64,000 bases of DNA from Exiguobacterium sp. s146 (GTDB lineage: Bacteria > Bacillota > Bacilli > Exiguobacteriales > Exiguobacteriaceae). Below are positions 29,903 to 38,346 of this stretch, in pieces. Position numbers and translations under genes: made by a program. The stretch spans positions 1 through 64,000 of the forward strand of contig NZ_JACSMA010000001.1 of the NCBI RefSeq assembly GCF_018618415.1, given 5' to 3'. A model generated the notes under the pieces. It made no database searches, was not told the origin of the DNA, and was given only the letters and a program-made list of their open reading frames with translations. Position 1 is the stretch's first letter. Every line of letters begins with the position of its first letter.

Positions 29903-30475
29903 ATGTTGAAAATTGGAATCGTACTCGGATCTACTCGTGAAGGACGCGTCAGCCCGCAAGTCGGAGAATGGGTGAAAGAGCTCGCGAACAAACGCGGTGA
30001 CGCCAACTATGAAATCATCGATATCGCAGATTACAGCCTGCCACTTCTCGGTGAGCCAGGCGGCGACGCATCAGGTGCGGCGGCATGGTCTGAGAAAATC
30101 GCGGAAATGGACGGCTTCGTCTTCATCGTTCAAGAATACAACCACTCGATCACAGGCGCGCTCAAAAACGCCCTCGACTATTTACGCAACGAATGGCATA
30201 ACAAAGCAGCCGGAATCGTCTCATACGGTTCGGTCGGCGGTGCACGTGCGGCGGAACACTTACGCGGCGTGTTGAGCGAGCTCTTAATCGCCCACGTCCG
30301 TGTCCATCCAGCGCTCTCGCTCTTCACAGACTTCGAGAACGGCACACACTTCGCACCGAAAGACGTCCAAGTCCAATCGGTGAACGATATGCTCGACCAG
30401 CTCGTCCCATGGACAGAAGCGATGCAGACGGTCCGTACGAAAGCAGCAGAAGCAACAGAAGCTGCGAATAACTAA
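29903..30475 (+). CDS. NADPH-dependent FMN reductase / azoreductase-like
   Basis: Flavodoxin-fold reductase of 190 residues. MLKIGIVLGSTREGRVSPQVGEWV holds the FMN phosphate loop GSTREGR; FIVQEYNHSITGALKNALDYL and SYGSVGGARAAEHLRGVL complete the NADPH_dep_FMN_red pattern. ATG at 29903 has AAGGAGG 7 bases upstream. An in-frame ATG at 29837, overlapping the dioxygenase stop, would add 22 residues that do not belong to the domain. As the third gene of the mhqR operon it likely reduces quinones to hydroquinones. Confidence 0.9.
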   Translation: MLKIGIVLGSTREGRVSPQVGEWVKELANKRGDANYEIIDIADYSLPLLGEPGGDASGAAAWSEKIAEMDGFVFIVQEYNHSITGALKNALDYLRNEWHNKAAGIVSYGSVGGARAAEHLRGVLSELLIAHVRVHPALSLFTDFENGTHFAPKDVQVQSVNDMLDQLVPWTEAMQTVRTKAAEATEAANN

Positions 30476-30480
30476 TAGAC

Positions 30481-30515
30481 AAACGATCGCCTAAAACGAG
30501 GGCGATCGTTTTTTT
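30481..30515 (+). terminator. Terminator of the mhqR operon
   Basis: AAACGATCGCC/GGCGATCGTTT 11-bp stem and a run of seven T. Confidence 0.93.
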
Positions 30516-30603
30516 GCGTTTCTTTTCAATTAAGGAGACGTCGTGTATCGTGGATGAAAGTAGGGAACAAGAGAAGATACATAAAATTGAAGGAGGAATC
30601 GGG

Positions 30604-31671
30604 ATGAAATGGATGATTTATGGGGCGAACGGCTATACGGGTGAACTGATCACCCGCCAAGCGGTGAAACAAGGGATGACACCGGTGCTCGCGGGTCGGC
30701 GTGCGGACGCGATTGCCAAGCTCGGGGAGGATCTCGGGTGTGAGACACGCGTCTTCAACGTGTCGTTCGACAAGGCGACACGCCAATTGGAAGACATCGA
30801 TCTCGTATTACACTGCGCCGGACCGTTCGCCGATACGAGTCGGCCGATGGTCGAGGCGTGCCTTGCCTCGAAGACACATTACTTGGATATTACCGGGGAA
30901 ATCGAGGTGTTCGAATACATCCACTCGAAGAAACGATCCAAGCTCGCGCAAGAGGCGGGTGTGTTGCTCTGTTCGGGTGTCGGCTTCGATGTCATCCCGA
31001 CCGACTGTGTGGCCCGAAAGTTGAAAGAGTTGATGCCGGATGCGACGAATCTCGCCCTCGGTTTCTCAGCCGCTGCCGGAATCTCACGCGGGACGCTGAA
31101 AACGGCCATCCGTGGACTCGGCTCAAATAGTGCCGAACGAAAAGATGGTGAGCTGACACCGTTCCCGCTTGGAGCGAAACGTCGTCACATCGATTTCGGG
31201 CGCGGCAAGAAAACGGCCATCGCCATTCCGTGGGGAGACGTCTCGACCGCCTACTATACGACGGGTATCCCGAACATCACGACGTGGGTGCCGGTTCCGC
31301 CGGTCTATGCCTATGGAGCGCGGCTCTTGTCTTGGTTCGGTCCGATGCTCGGCAGCGACGCGGTGCAAGGGAAGCTGCTCCGTTATGTCGATGAGCATGT
31401 GAGTGGGCCGGACGAGTCGGAACGGGAACGCTCGTCGACGTATGTCTGGGGTGAGGCGACGAACGCCTCGGGTCGTAAAGTGATCGTTCGCATCAAGACG
31501 GCGAGCACATATGCTTTCACTGTCTACGGGGCACTTGAAGTCGTGTCACGTCTTGTCAGTTCAGGCCGCATCATCCCCGGCAGCTTCACGCCGGCGATGC
31601 TGTTCGGTTCACACTTCATCGAAGAAATCGAAGGGTCCTCGTCGTTTGTCGTCGACGAGGTTCGGCTTTGA
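30604..31671 (+). CDS. Saccharopine-dehydrogenase-like reductase
   Basis: NAD(P)-binding oxidoreductase of 355 residues. MKWMIYGANGYTGELITRQAV is the Rossmann loop GANGYTG, followed by LAGRRADAIAKL, VLHCAGPFADTSRPMVEACL and HYLDITGEIEVF, as in saccharopine dehydrogenase-like proteins and trans-acting enoyl reductases. ATG at 30604 follows GAAGGAGGAATC. The Nudix gene overlaps its stop (TTGA). Bacterial members often have unknown substrates, so true saccharopine chemistry is unlikely. Confidence 0.88.
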   Translation: MKWMIYGANGYTGELITRQAVKQGMTPVLAGRRADAIAKLGEDLGCETRVFNVSFDKATRQLEDIDLVLHCAGPFADTSRPMVEACLASKTHYLDITGEIEVFEYIHSKKRSKLAQEAGVLLCSGVGFDVIPTDCVARKLKELMPDATNLALGFSAAAGISRGTLKTAIRGLGSNSAERKDGELTPFPLGAKRRHIDFGRGKKTAIAIPWGDVSTAYYTTGIPNITTWVPVPPVYAYGARLLSWFGPMLGSDAVQGKLLRYVDEHVSGPDESERERSSTYVWGEATNASGRKVIVRIKTASTYAFTVYGALEVVSRLVSSGRIIPGSFTPAMLFGSHFIEEIEGSSSFVVDEVRL

Positions 31672-32087
31672 GTGAACGGTGGGATTTAGTCGACGGAGAT
31701 CGGCGTCCGCTCGGCAAGACGCACGTGCGCGGCGAACAATTGGCAGCGGACACGTATCATACCGTCATCGAAGTGATCACGTTTGATGTGAATGGAGACG
31801 TGTTGCTCTCGCAACGTCATCCCGACAAGACGTACCCGCTCCTTTGGGAAGGGACGGGCGGCTCCATCCTGACCGGTGAGACGAGTCGGCAAGGCGCGGT
31901 TCGGGAGCTTCGGGAAGAGATCGGTCTCTCGGTCGAGCCTGACCAGTTGGAGTGGGTGGCGACATTGCGCCGCGAGACGTATTTTTTAGACTTGTATCGC
32001 TATCAAGCCGATGCTCCGCTTCAACTTGATGACTTGGTACTCCAGGAAGACGAAGTCGTAGCGGTCAGAAATGATGGCTCTGGATGA
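31668..32087 (+). CDS. Nudix hydrolase, probably frameshifted near the C terminus
   Basis: Nudix protein related to IPP-isomerase-like members. The Nudix box GGSILTGETSRQGAVRELREEIGL (about 66-89) is intact with REEIG. TTG start at 31668 overlaps the preceding stop. The frame ends after EDEVVAVRNDGSG at residue 139, earlier than usual. The +1 frame continues from 32071 with MMALDDLVPSVRERLRRFESDL to a stop at 32149-32151, which resembles the missing family C terminus. Removing one A from the AAA at 32069-32071 would join the two. The gene may be a mildly truncated pseudogene or contain a read error. Confidence 0.78.
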   Translation: MSERWDLVDGDRRPLGKTHVRGEQLAADTYHTVIEVITFDVNGDVLLSQRHPDKTYPLLWEGTGGSILTGETSRQGAVRELREEIGLSVEPDQLEWVATLRRETYFLDLYRYQADAPLQLDDLVLQEDEVVAVRNDGSG

Positions 32088-32218
32088 TCTCGTTCCATCT
32101 GTCCGAGAGCGATTACGTCGATTTGAGTCAGACTTACGCCTTGCCTTGTAACGGAATCACAATCTGTTCGCAATCGAAGTATGGTAAACTCAGGGAAGAT
32201 TAGTGGGGAGGGAACGAG

Positions 32219-33013
32219 ATGAGACGCTTAGAACTAGCCAGGCGGATCGAACGCATCAAAGCGGAAGGGACGTCTGCCTATATTCGGCATCGAAAACAGA
32301 CCCCTCCCTATGAAGGTTCGGAATTGATTGTCGAAAACAAAGGTCACGTCTTCCGGATGGGCACGACGAGCTTCGCGGTCGGCTTCGGCTTGAACCGACC
32401 GACCAGCTTTTACGATTTGCACCAGATGGAGAAGTGGGTACGCGGCAAGAACGTGTCCCGCCTACATATTGAGGTCTGTCCGCTCGCGGACATGTCACTC
32501 ATCCGGTTATTGCAAGAGCGAAACTATACGCTCGACCACTTCTTGGACGTGTGGTTGCTCGACGTGAATACGTTTGTCCTGCCGGAGGTGGCGCATACGG
32601 TTGAACGCGTGCACGCCGACAACGTGAATGAGTGGGCCCGGGCCATCGCGGCCGGCTTCGCCGAGACGGGGACGGTCATGCAAGAGACGATTGATACCGC
32701 GAAAGGCTTCTACGCGCTTCCCGAAAACCAGGCGTTTCTCGTCCGCGAAGGGGAGACGGCCGTCGCCGGTGGAATTCTTGCCATCCAGGACGGGATGGGT
32801 GAACTGTTTTTGACGAGTACGATTCCCGCGTATCGAGGGAAAGGCTATCAGACGCAGCTCATCTTGGAACGGATCGCGGCCGCGAAAGCGGCCGGATGCG
32901 AGTACGTGACCGTGACGACGAAAGTCGATACAGCCTCGGGACGGAATATGGAGCGTTTGGGATTCATTCCGTTTTATCAGAAAGCCGTCATGAAAAGCCC
33001 GATCCTCAAATAG
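32219..33013 (+). CDS. GNAT acetyltransferase with N-terminal extension
   Basis: Protein of 264 residues. The N-terminal half (about 1-125) resembles an atypical GNAT fold, and the C-terminal half (about 125-262) is the catalytic GNAT domain with LFLTSTIPAYRGKGYQTQLILERIAAAKAAGCEYVTVTT (about 198-236) and NMERLGFIPFYQKAVM. The start follows GGGGAGGGAACG. Pairwise GNAT arrangement like this is common in Firmicutes; substrate unknown. Confidence 0.83.
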   Translation: MRRLELARRIERIKAEGTSAYIRHRKQTPPYEGSELIVENKGHVFRMGTTSFAVGFGLNRPTSFYDLHQMEKWVRGKNVSRLHIEVCPLADMSLIRLLQERNYTLDHFLDVWLLDVNTFVLPEVAHTVERVHADNVNEWARAIAAGFAETGTVMQETIDTAKGFYALPENQAFLVREGETAVAGGILAIQDGMGELFLTSTIPAYRGKGYQTQLILERIAAAKAAGCEYVTVTTKVDTASGRNMERLGFIPFYQKAVMKSPILK

Positions 33014-33040
33014 ACAGGTCGCCCCGCGGGGCGACCTGTT
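33014..33040. terminator. Shared terminator of convergent genes
   Basis: Near-perfect ACAGGTCGCCCC-GC-GGGGCGACCTGT palindrome between the GNAT gene and the minus-strand SDR gene, with T-rich sequence on the plus side. Confidence 0.8.
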
Positions 33041-33046
33041 TATTTG

Positions 33047-33832
33047 TTAAAGTAATGATTCTGCGCCGTCGACGTACACCTCAGAGCCGGTGACGTGACT
33101 CGACATGTTGCTCGCGAAGAACAAGACGACGTCCGCGACTTGTTTGGCTGAACCGGATTTCCCGGCAAGCGGTTGGTTTCCCTGCGGATACTCGATCGGG
33201 ATGACGACTTCTTCGAGCAAGGCGTCATCGCGGTTCGTCGAGTCATCGATGTTCGTGTCGATGGCCCCCGGACAAATCGAGTTGACGCGGATGCCAAATT
33301 GGGCGAGCTCGGCCGCTGCCATTTTCGAAAATCCGGTCTGACCGGCTTTCGTCGTCGCGTAGCCGCTGAACCCGAAGTTTTTGAAGTAACGGTTCCCGTT
33401 GATGGATGACGTGATGATGATACTGCCGCCCCGTTCTTTTAAATGCGGGATGGCGTGTTTCACCGTCAAAAACGTGCCCGTCAAGTTCGTCTCGACGACA
33501 CCGTTCCAATCTTCGAGTGACAAATGCTCGATTGGTGTGATTGTGCCGTTCCGTCCTGCGTTCGCAAAGACGATGTCGACGCGACCGAAACGTTCAATCG
33601 TTTGCTCGTACGCTCGTTTCATCTCGTCTTCGTTCCCGACGTCGGCACTGATACCGATGGCACGCTCTTCTCCAATCAGACTCGCGAGTTGCTCTGCGTC
33701 TTCTAAGTTCAAATCGACGATGGCGACTTTCGCCCCGGCTTGAATGAACCGGATGACGGTGGCACGTCCGATTCCAGATGCCGCACCCGTGATGAATGCG
33801 ACTTTCCCTGATAACAATGTATGTGAAATCAT
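33047..33832 (-). CDS. Short-chain dehydrogenase/reductase
   Basis: Classical SDR of 261 residues. Cofactor motif FITGAASGIGRA (about 12-23), NAG motif ANAGRNG, Ser in IITSSINGN and the catalytic YATTK (about 166-170). VNSICPGAIDTNI and GSEVYVDGA near the end are usual. Acidic residue after strand 2 (VDLN) suggests NAD preference. ATG at 33832 follows AAAGGAGCG. The substrate is unknown. Confidence 0.92.
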   Translation of the reverse strand: MISHTLLSGKVAFITGAASGIGRATVIRFIQAGAKVAIVDLNLEDAEQLASLIGEERAIGISADVGNEDEMKRAYEQTIERFGRVDIVFANAGRNGTITPIEHLSLEDWNGVVETNLTGTFLTVKHAIPHLKERGGSIIITSSINGNRYFKNFGFSGYATTKAGQTGFSKMAAAELAQFGIRVNSICPGAIDTNIDDSTNRDDALLEEVVIPIEYPQGNQPLAGKSGSAKQVADVVLFFASNMSSHVTGSEVYVDGAESLL

Positions 33833-33917
33833 TCCATTCGCTCCTTTCAGCTTCCTGTTCTCATATTCCACCGTTCTATGAAAACTAAGCCGGTTTTCTG
33901 AAAAAAGGTGAAACGCT

Positions 33918-34232
33918 TCATTCCGGTTGAACGTGAATCGATATCGCGATTTTCAGCTTGGCGTCGCGGTCGAGCTCGACTGTGACGATTTGTCCGACCC
34001 GGAGTTGTTGCACGTCGTTCGCGTCTCCGGTCACTTTCGTTTGTTCGTTGATTAAGACTGTATGCAATGTCAACTCGTCGTCTGAGAAATCGTGAGGGCC
34101 AATCATCAGCTGGGGGATGTCAATCTGTTCGATTCGTCCTTCGATTTGATGGTCGTTCCATGTGCTGACCCAATAGACGGCAACTAAAAAAAGACCGATA
34201 AATGCCAGAGCAAAGATGAGTCGGGTTCTCAT
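33918..34232 (-). CDS. Exported or membrane-anchored small OB-like protein
   Basis: Protein of 104 residues with one N-terminal helix (about 5-22) that may be a signal anchor, followed by a beta-rich outside domain: IEGRIEQIDIPQLMIGP, TLHTVLINEQTKVTG, LRVGQIVTVELD. The layout resembles DUF3221-type OB-fold proteins (YobA). ATG at 34232 follows AGGAGGAACACC. Function unknown. Confidence 0.65.
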   Translation of the reverse strand: MRTRLIFALAFIGLFLVAVYWVSTWNDHQIEGRIEQIDIPQLMIGPHDFSDDELTLHTVLINEQTKVTGDANDVQQLRVGQIVTVELDRDAKLKIAISIHVQPE

Positions 34233-34377
34233 GGTGTTCCTCCTCTGCGCCATTCCGGTACGATGGTTTCCAGTATTATTTACCCGGATTTAAGGAATTG
34301 TATAGGGTCTTTTTTACAGGATTTTGAATTGTTCATGCGGAATAAGACAAGACAATTTGAAGAGCGGAGGGCTGGGA

Positions 34378-34683
34378 ATGGTGTTATTCGGGATGATTGG
34401 GTTCATCGTTTTAAGCTTGGTGGCATTCGGCTGGTGGACAATCGGATTTCCGCGGCGACGGATGTGGGGCGGTGCGTTGCTGCTCGTTGTCGCGTTTCTG
34501 TTTTCACCACTGTTGCTTGTCGTGAGCGGTGAACGCTTCGGATTTGATGGCGTCGTCGCGGGACTAGTCGGATTATCCTGTGTCGTCGGGGGCGGTTTCT
34601 TCTTTCTCACACTCGGATGGACCGGGCGACCGCAGAAAATCCGCAAAGTACGGACTCTGTCAGAGGACCCTGATTTGTTTTGA
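34378..34683 (+). CDS. Small membrane protein, three helices
   Basis: Protein of 101 residues with hydrophobic segments at about 1-22, 30-50 and 58-80, basic loop PRRRM and a polar C terminus RPQKIRKVRTLSEDPD. ATG at 34378 follows GGAGGGCTGGGA. No family recognised. The 120-base gap before it holds no clear promoter. Confidence 0.6.
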   Translation: MVLFGMIGFIVLSLVAFGWWTIGFPRRRMWGGALLLVVAFLFSPLLLVVSGERFGFDGVVAGLVGLSCVVGGGFFFLTLGWTGRPQKIRKVRTLSEDPDLF

Positions 34684-34689
34684 ACCGGG

Positions 34690-34719
34690 TTGTCATCCGA
34701 CTTCTGAAACCCGTACAGT
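34690..34719 (+). promoter_or_regulatory. Sigma-A promoter of the LD-carboxypeptidase operon
   Basis: TTGTCA (34690-34695), 18-base spacer, TACAGT (34714-34719), 30 bases before the start. Confidence 0.65.
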
Positions 34720-34749
34720 GAAGGCATCGAACTTGATGGAGGAATGACT

Positions 34750-35763
34750 ATGTTGACGAAGAAGCACCCACCGGCGTTACGTCCGGGAGATACGATTGGA
34801 ATCATCACGCCGTCGTTTCCGGCACCGGCCCGGTTCCCGGAACGATACGCACGTGGAATCGAACAGCTGAAACGGATGGGGTTCATCGTCCGTGAAGGTT
34901 CATGCACGCATCGTTCGGCAGGATACCGCTCGGCCTCGATTCAAGAGCGGGCCGAAGAGTTCAACGCGCTGTTGCGCGACCCGGACGTCAAAGTGATAAT
35001 CAGCACGATTGGTGGGACGAACTCGAACTCGCTCTTGCCGTATATCGACTATGAGGCGTTGCGACGACAGCCGAAAATCATCATGGGCTATAGCGACGTG
35101 ACGGCGCTTCTCCTCGCCTGTTATACGCAGACGGGAGTGACAACGTTTTACGGTCCGGCAGTCGTGCCGTCGTTCGGAGAATACGAGACGATGTTCGCCG
35201 ACGGAGAACGGTATGTGCGAGAGGTGCTCGGTTTGGAACGGACGGCACCGTATACGCTCGACGTACCCCGGGAGTGGACCGAGGAGATGATTGATTGGTC
35301 GACCCAGGACCGGGAGAAGACGTTCCGTCCAAATGAAGGCTGGCTCACGCTTCGAGACGGACAGGTCCGCGGGCGATTGATTGGCGGGAACCTAAACACG
35401 ATGACCGGCTTTTTAAAGTCGGATTATTTTCCTGAGCTGAACGGGGCGATTCTCTTTTTAGAGGACTCGTTCAAGACGATGGCGGACGAGGAGCGTTCCC
35501 TCAGCATGCTCAAACTCGCCGGGGTGTTCGATGTCATCAGCGGTCTCGTCATTGGCAAGCATGAACATTTCGATGCGGCCGGCGCACCGTTCACGTTCGA
35601 GGAGTTGCTGCTCGAAGTGCTCGGAGACGTCGACTTCCCGATTTTGACGAACGTCGATATCGGGCATACGTTCCCGTCCCATGTGTTTCCGATTGGCATC
35701 GAGGTCGAACTTGACGCGACGGCGGGAACAATCACCTTTTTAGAGAACGGGGTGACGCCATGA
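34750..35763 (+). CDS. S66 family peptidase (LD-carboxypeptidase / MccF-like)
   Basis: Serine peptidase of 337 residues. ALRPGDTIGIITPSFP opens the family; the nucleophile elbow is MGYSDVTALLLA (Ser about 115), and the Glu/His pair lies in ILFLEDSFKTMADEER (about 235) and NVDIGHTFPSHVFPIG (His about 307). Length and FLED/MADEERSL motifs are closer to MccF-type members than to cell-wall LD-carboxypeptidase LdcA. ATG at 34750 has TGGAGG 7 bases upstream. The Nudix gene overlaps its stop. Substrate is either peptidoglycan peptides or a peptidyl-nucleotide toxin. Confidence 0.87.
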   Translation: MLTKKHPPALRPGDTIGIITPSFPAPARFPERYARGIEQLKRMGFIVREGSCTHRSAGYRSASIQERAEEFNALLRDPDVKVIISTIGGTNSNSLLPYIDYEALRRQPKIIMGYSDVTALLLACYTQTGVTTFYGPAVVPSFGEYETMFADGERYVREVLGLERTAPYTLDVPREWTEEMIDWSTQDREKTFRPNEGWLTLRDGQVRGRLIGGNLNTMTGFLKSDYFPELNGAILFLEDSFKTMADEERSLSMLKLAGVFDVISGLVIGKHEHFDAAGAPFTFEELLLEVLGDVDFPILTNVDIGHTFPSHVFPIGIEVELDATAGTITFLENGVTP

Positions 35764-36353
35764 TGGAGTTCATCACCATCGTCGACCATCGTCGGAAGAA
35801 AATCGGCTTGAAATCACGAGCAGACGTCCATCGGGACGGGGATTGGCATGAGACGTTCCACTGCTGGATGACGGACCATGACCGCCTCCTGTTACAGCTT
35901 CGTAGCGATACGAAGGCGGATTTCCCCGGGCTGTTTGATATCACGGCTGCCGGTCACTTGGCCGCCGGTGAGACCGTTCGTGACGGGGTGCGTGAGATTC
36001 AAGAAGAGCTAGGTCTCGAATTGACGCTCGATCAACTGACTTCGCTCGGCGTCTTCGAAGACGTCATCGAGACGGATACGTTTTTAGACCGCGAGTTCGC
36101 CCATACGTATGTCTATGCGTACGATGGCGAAGCGTTCACGTTGGATGAAACGGAAGTGGCCGATGTCGTCTCGGTCGACATGGTGGCGTTCCACGCATTG
36201 ATTGGCGGGACGCAGTCCGAGGTGGAGACGACCTCGGTCATCTCGGGAGAGACACGGACCGTGACGAAACGCGATCTCGTACCGCACCCGGCCAACTACT
36301 GGGAGCAAGTGCTTGCAGGTATAAAAGCCGCTCACGATGGGCGTCATGATTGA
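35763..36353 (+). CDS. Nudix hydrolase (IPP-isomerase-like)
   Basis: Protein of 196 residues of the Nudix class that resembles isopentenyl-diphosphate isomerase type I: FITIVDHRRKKIGLKSRADVHRDGDWHETFHCWM, and Nudix box GHLAAGETVRDGVREIQEELGL (about 64-85). ATG at 35763 overlaps the preceding stop (ATGATG), with GGGGTGA upstream; 35760 is an equally usable ATG. Substrate is unknown. A 27-residue open frame overlaps its end. Confidence 0.86.
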   Translation: MEFITIVDHRRKKIGLKSRADVHRDGDWHETFHCWMTDHDRLLLQLRSDTKADFPGLFDITAAGHLAAGETVRDGVREIQEELGLELTLDQLTSLGVFEDVIETDTFLDREFAHTYVYAYDGEAFTLDETEVADVVSVDMVAFHALIGGTQSEVETTSVISGETRTVTKRDLVPHPANYWEQVLAGIKAAHDGRHD

Positions 36354-36429
36354 GGCCATATGGCAACTGCTTCACATCGTGCTCGTGGTCGGGATGGGTG
36401 GCTTGCTCATTTGGTGTTTTCGCAAGTAA
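36346..36429 (+). CDS. Possible 27-residue membrane peptide
   Basis: ATG at 36346 overlaps the end of the Nudix gene and encodes a single hydrophobic helix (MIEAIWQLLHIVLVVG, then GGLLIWCFRK) with a basic C terminus, ending 15 bases before the next gene. The composition is what a small membrane protein should have, and translation could be coupled to the Nudix gene. No clear ribosome binding site is seen, so it is a candidate only. Confidence 0.45.
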   Translation: MIEAIWQLLHIVLVVGMGGLLIWCFRK

Positions 36430-36444
36430 AGAGGGGGAAGAAAG

Positions 36445-37032
36445 ATGGAGACAGGACAAGACACGATCCCGCTCGCTTTGGAGACGGCGCGTCTATATTT
36501 ACGGGCGCCGATTGCCGAGACGGATGCGCGGGTCGTCAACGAGTCGATTCGGGGGTCACATGAAGAGTTGAAGCGATGGCTCCCGTTCGCGCAAGACGTA
36601 CCGATGTTGTCTGAGACGGAAGCGAATTTACAACGGGCGCAAGATTTGTACGCAACAGGTGAAAGTTTCCGGTACCTCATCTTTTTACGGGAGACGGGAA
36701 CGTTTGTCGGGACGGTCAGCCTGTTCGGGATTGATTGGGACGTCCCGAAAGCGGAAATCGGCTATTGGCTCGACTCGACCCATACCGGCCGTGGCTATAT
36801 GACGGAAGCGGTCGAGGCGGTCATTCGTTTCGGCTTCACCCGGTTCGATTTCAAACGAATCGAGATTCGCTGCGAGTCGACGAACGAGGGGAGTCGCTTG
36901 ATTCCGGAACGGCTCGGCTTTCAGTTAGAAGGGGTGCTCCGGAACGAAGACTTGTCCGCCGATGGGTTGCGGCTGACGGACACGGCTGTATATGGGCTGT
37001 TACCGGGCGAGCTTATACCGCTAGCGACATGA
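36445..37032 (+). CDS. RimJ/RimL-type GNAT acetyltransferase
   Basis: Protein of 195 residues of the ribosomal-protein N-acetyltransferase type: LETARLYLRAPIAETDARVV, then EIGYWLDSTHTGRGYMTEAVEAVIRFGFTRFDFKRIEIRCESTNEGSRLIPERLGFQLEGVLRN (about 108-172). ATG follows AGAGGGGGAAG. Despite the resemblance, targets of such proteins in Firmicutes are mostly unknown. Its end overlaps the convergent GNAT gene by 20 bases. Confidence 0.88.
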   Translation: METGQDTIPLALETARLYLRAPIAETDARVVNESIRGSHEELKRWLPFAQDVPMLSETEANLQRAQDLYATGESFRYLIFLRETGTFVGTVSLFGIDWDVPKAEIGYWLDSTHTGRGYMTEAVEAVIRFGFTRFDFKRIEIRCESTNEGSRLIPERLGFQLEGVLRNEDLSADGLRLTDTAVYGLLPGELIPLAT

Positions 37033-37477
37033 TGCGTTGCGGACCGATGGGGCCATCGATTCGACGACCTGTGTCGACGAACCCGACCGTTTGATAGAGG
37101 GAGAAGGCGGCCTCGTTCTTCAGATTGACCGATAGCACGACCTCGTGTTTATGAGGGAAGTGCGCTCGTACATAGTTCGGTAACTGGCGGAGTGCGGCTT
37201 TGGCATGACCGTTCCCTTGCGCCGAATGGTTGATGGAGAACATCGAGAGCAACAACGCGTCGTCTGCCTCTGTATACGAGGTCACCCGTTCCGTATCGTG
37301 GAGCAAAAAGAAACCGACGGGCTCTTCGGCCACGATGACGATGGGGTGTATCCCGTCTGTGAGCGGGGACTCGAGGTCGATCGGAAGCGTCGTATATTTT
37401 TCTTGTTCGAACGGTAACGTGAATGTGTTCAAGACCGGCCAATGGGCCTCGCGAAGTGGTTCAAGTTTCGTCGTCAT
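37013..37477 (-). CDS. GNAT acetyltransferase
   Basis: Protein of 154 residues; MTTKLEPLREAHWPVLNTFTLPFEQEKYTTLP at the start, SMFSINHSAQGNGHAKAALRQLPNYV as the acetyl-CoA loop (about 92-117) and NLKNEAAFSLYQTVGFVDTGRR near the end. ATG at 37477 follows GGAGGATTTATC. It converges on and overlaps the RimJ/L-like gene. Confidence 0.85.
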   Translation of the reverse strand: MTTKLEPLREAHWPVLNTFTLPFEQEKYTTLPIDLESPLTDGIHPIVIVAEEPVGFFLLHDTERVTSYTEADDALLLSMFSINHSAQGNGHAKAALRQLPNYVRAHFPHKHEVVLSVNLKNEAAFSLYQTVGFVDTGRRIDGPIGPQRIMSLAV

Positions 37478-37545
37478 GATAAATCCTCCCCCATAAGCAG
37501 CTATCTCTACCAGTATACCGAAATACAAGTGAAGGGAACGAACGC

Positions 37546-38346
37546 ATGATGCATCCAGTGATTACGTATGTCCAAGGTCCACCGCTTCAAGATTTGTATC
37601 GAGCCTTCATGGACGGTTTTTCCGATTACATGATTCGCTTTGACATGGATGAGGCCCGGTTCGAGAGCGTCTTCCTCGTCCGTGATCAAAATCAGCCGAC
37701 GCGTTCCGTTGTCGCCTATGCGGACGGTCGACCTGTCGCCGTCATGTTGAGCGGTGTGGCGCACCTCGATACGGGATGGGTGACGCGTTGTGGCGGCTTG
37801 GCCGTCGCCCCAGACTATCGACACCTCGGAATCGCACACGAATTGATGCGACAGTTCGACGAACAGGCGACGGGCATGCGTCTGCTTGAGGTGATTCAAG
37901 GGAACGAACCGGCGCTCGCCCTCTACGAGCGACTCGGGTACCGTGTCGTCCGAGAGATTATGTACTTTCAATCCGTACCGACCGTGACGAACGCGACACG
38001 GGAACAGGTCCCGATTCGTGAGCTGTTCGATGCGTATTATCCGGCTGCGGGGCACAAACCGATTTGGCAAGTCGATGTCCGCACGACGCAACAACAGACC
38101 GAGCTCGTTCGAGTGAGCGAAGGCGAGACGAGCGGGGCGCTCCTGTTCCGGGAAAACCTGTTGCTTGATGTGTTCGGTCGTGACGAGGACGCCGAGTGGT
38201 TATTGCGTGCGGCCGCGGCCGAAGGACCGATTCGCCTGACGTTGACGTCTGATCGACCGGCGTTGCTGATGGCAGCCCGACACCTCGGGTTCGTTCAGGA
38301 CGAGATTGCCCAATTCGAGATGAGTAAGCCCGGGATGGAGACGTGA
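37546..38346 (+). CDS. GNAT acetyltransferase with C-terminal extension
   Basis: Protein of 266 residues. The N-terminal half is a GNAT domain, with CGGLAVAPDYRHLGIAHELMRQFDEQ (about 84-109) and NEPALALYERLGYRVVREIMYFQ. The C-terminal half (about 145-265) is a partial second GNAT-like fold ending LLMAARHLGFVQDEIAQFEM. Two ATG codons (37546, 37549) follow GAAGGGAACG. The following 59-residue membrane protein overlaps its stop. Substrate unknown. Confidence 0.84.
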   Translation: MMHPVITYVQGPPLQDLYRAFMDGFSDYMIRFDMDEARFESVFLVRDQNQPTRSVVAYADGRPVAVMLSGVAHLDTGWVTRCGGLAVAPDYRHLGIAHELMRQFDEQATGMRLLEVIQGNEPALALYERLGYRVVREIMYFQSVPTVTNATREQVPIRELFDAYYPAAGHKPIWQVDVRTTQQQTELVRVSEGETSGALLFRENLLLDVFGRDEDAEWLLRAAAAEGPIRLTLTSDRPALLMAARHLGFVQDEIAQFEMSKPGMET

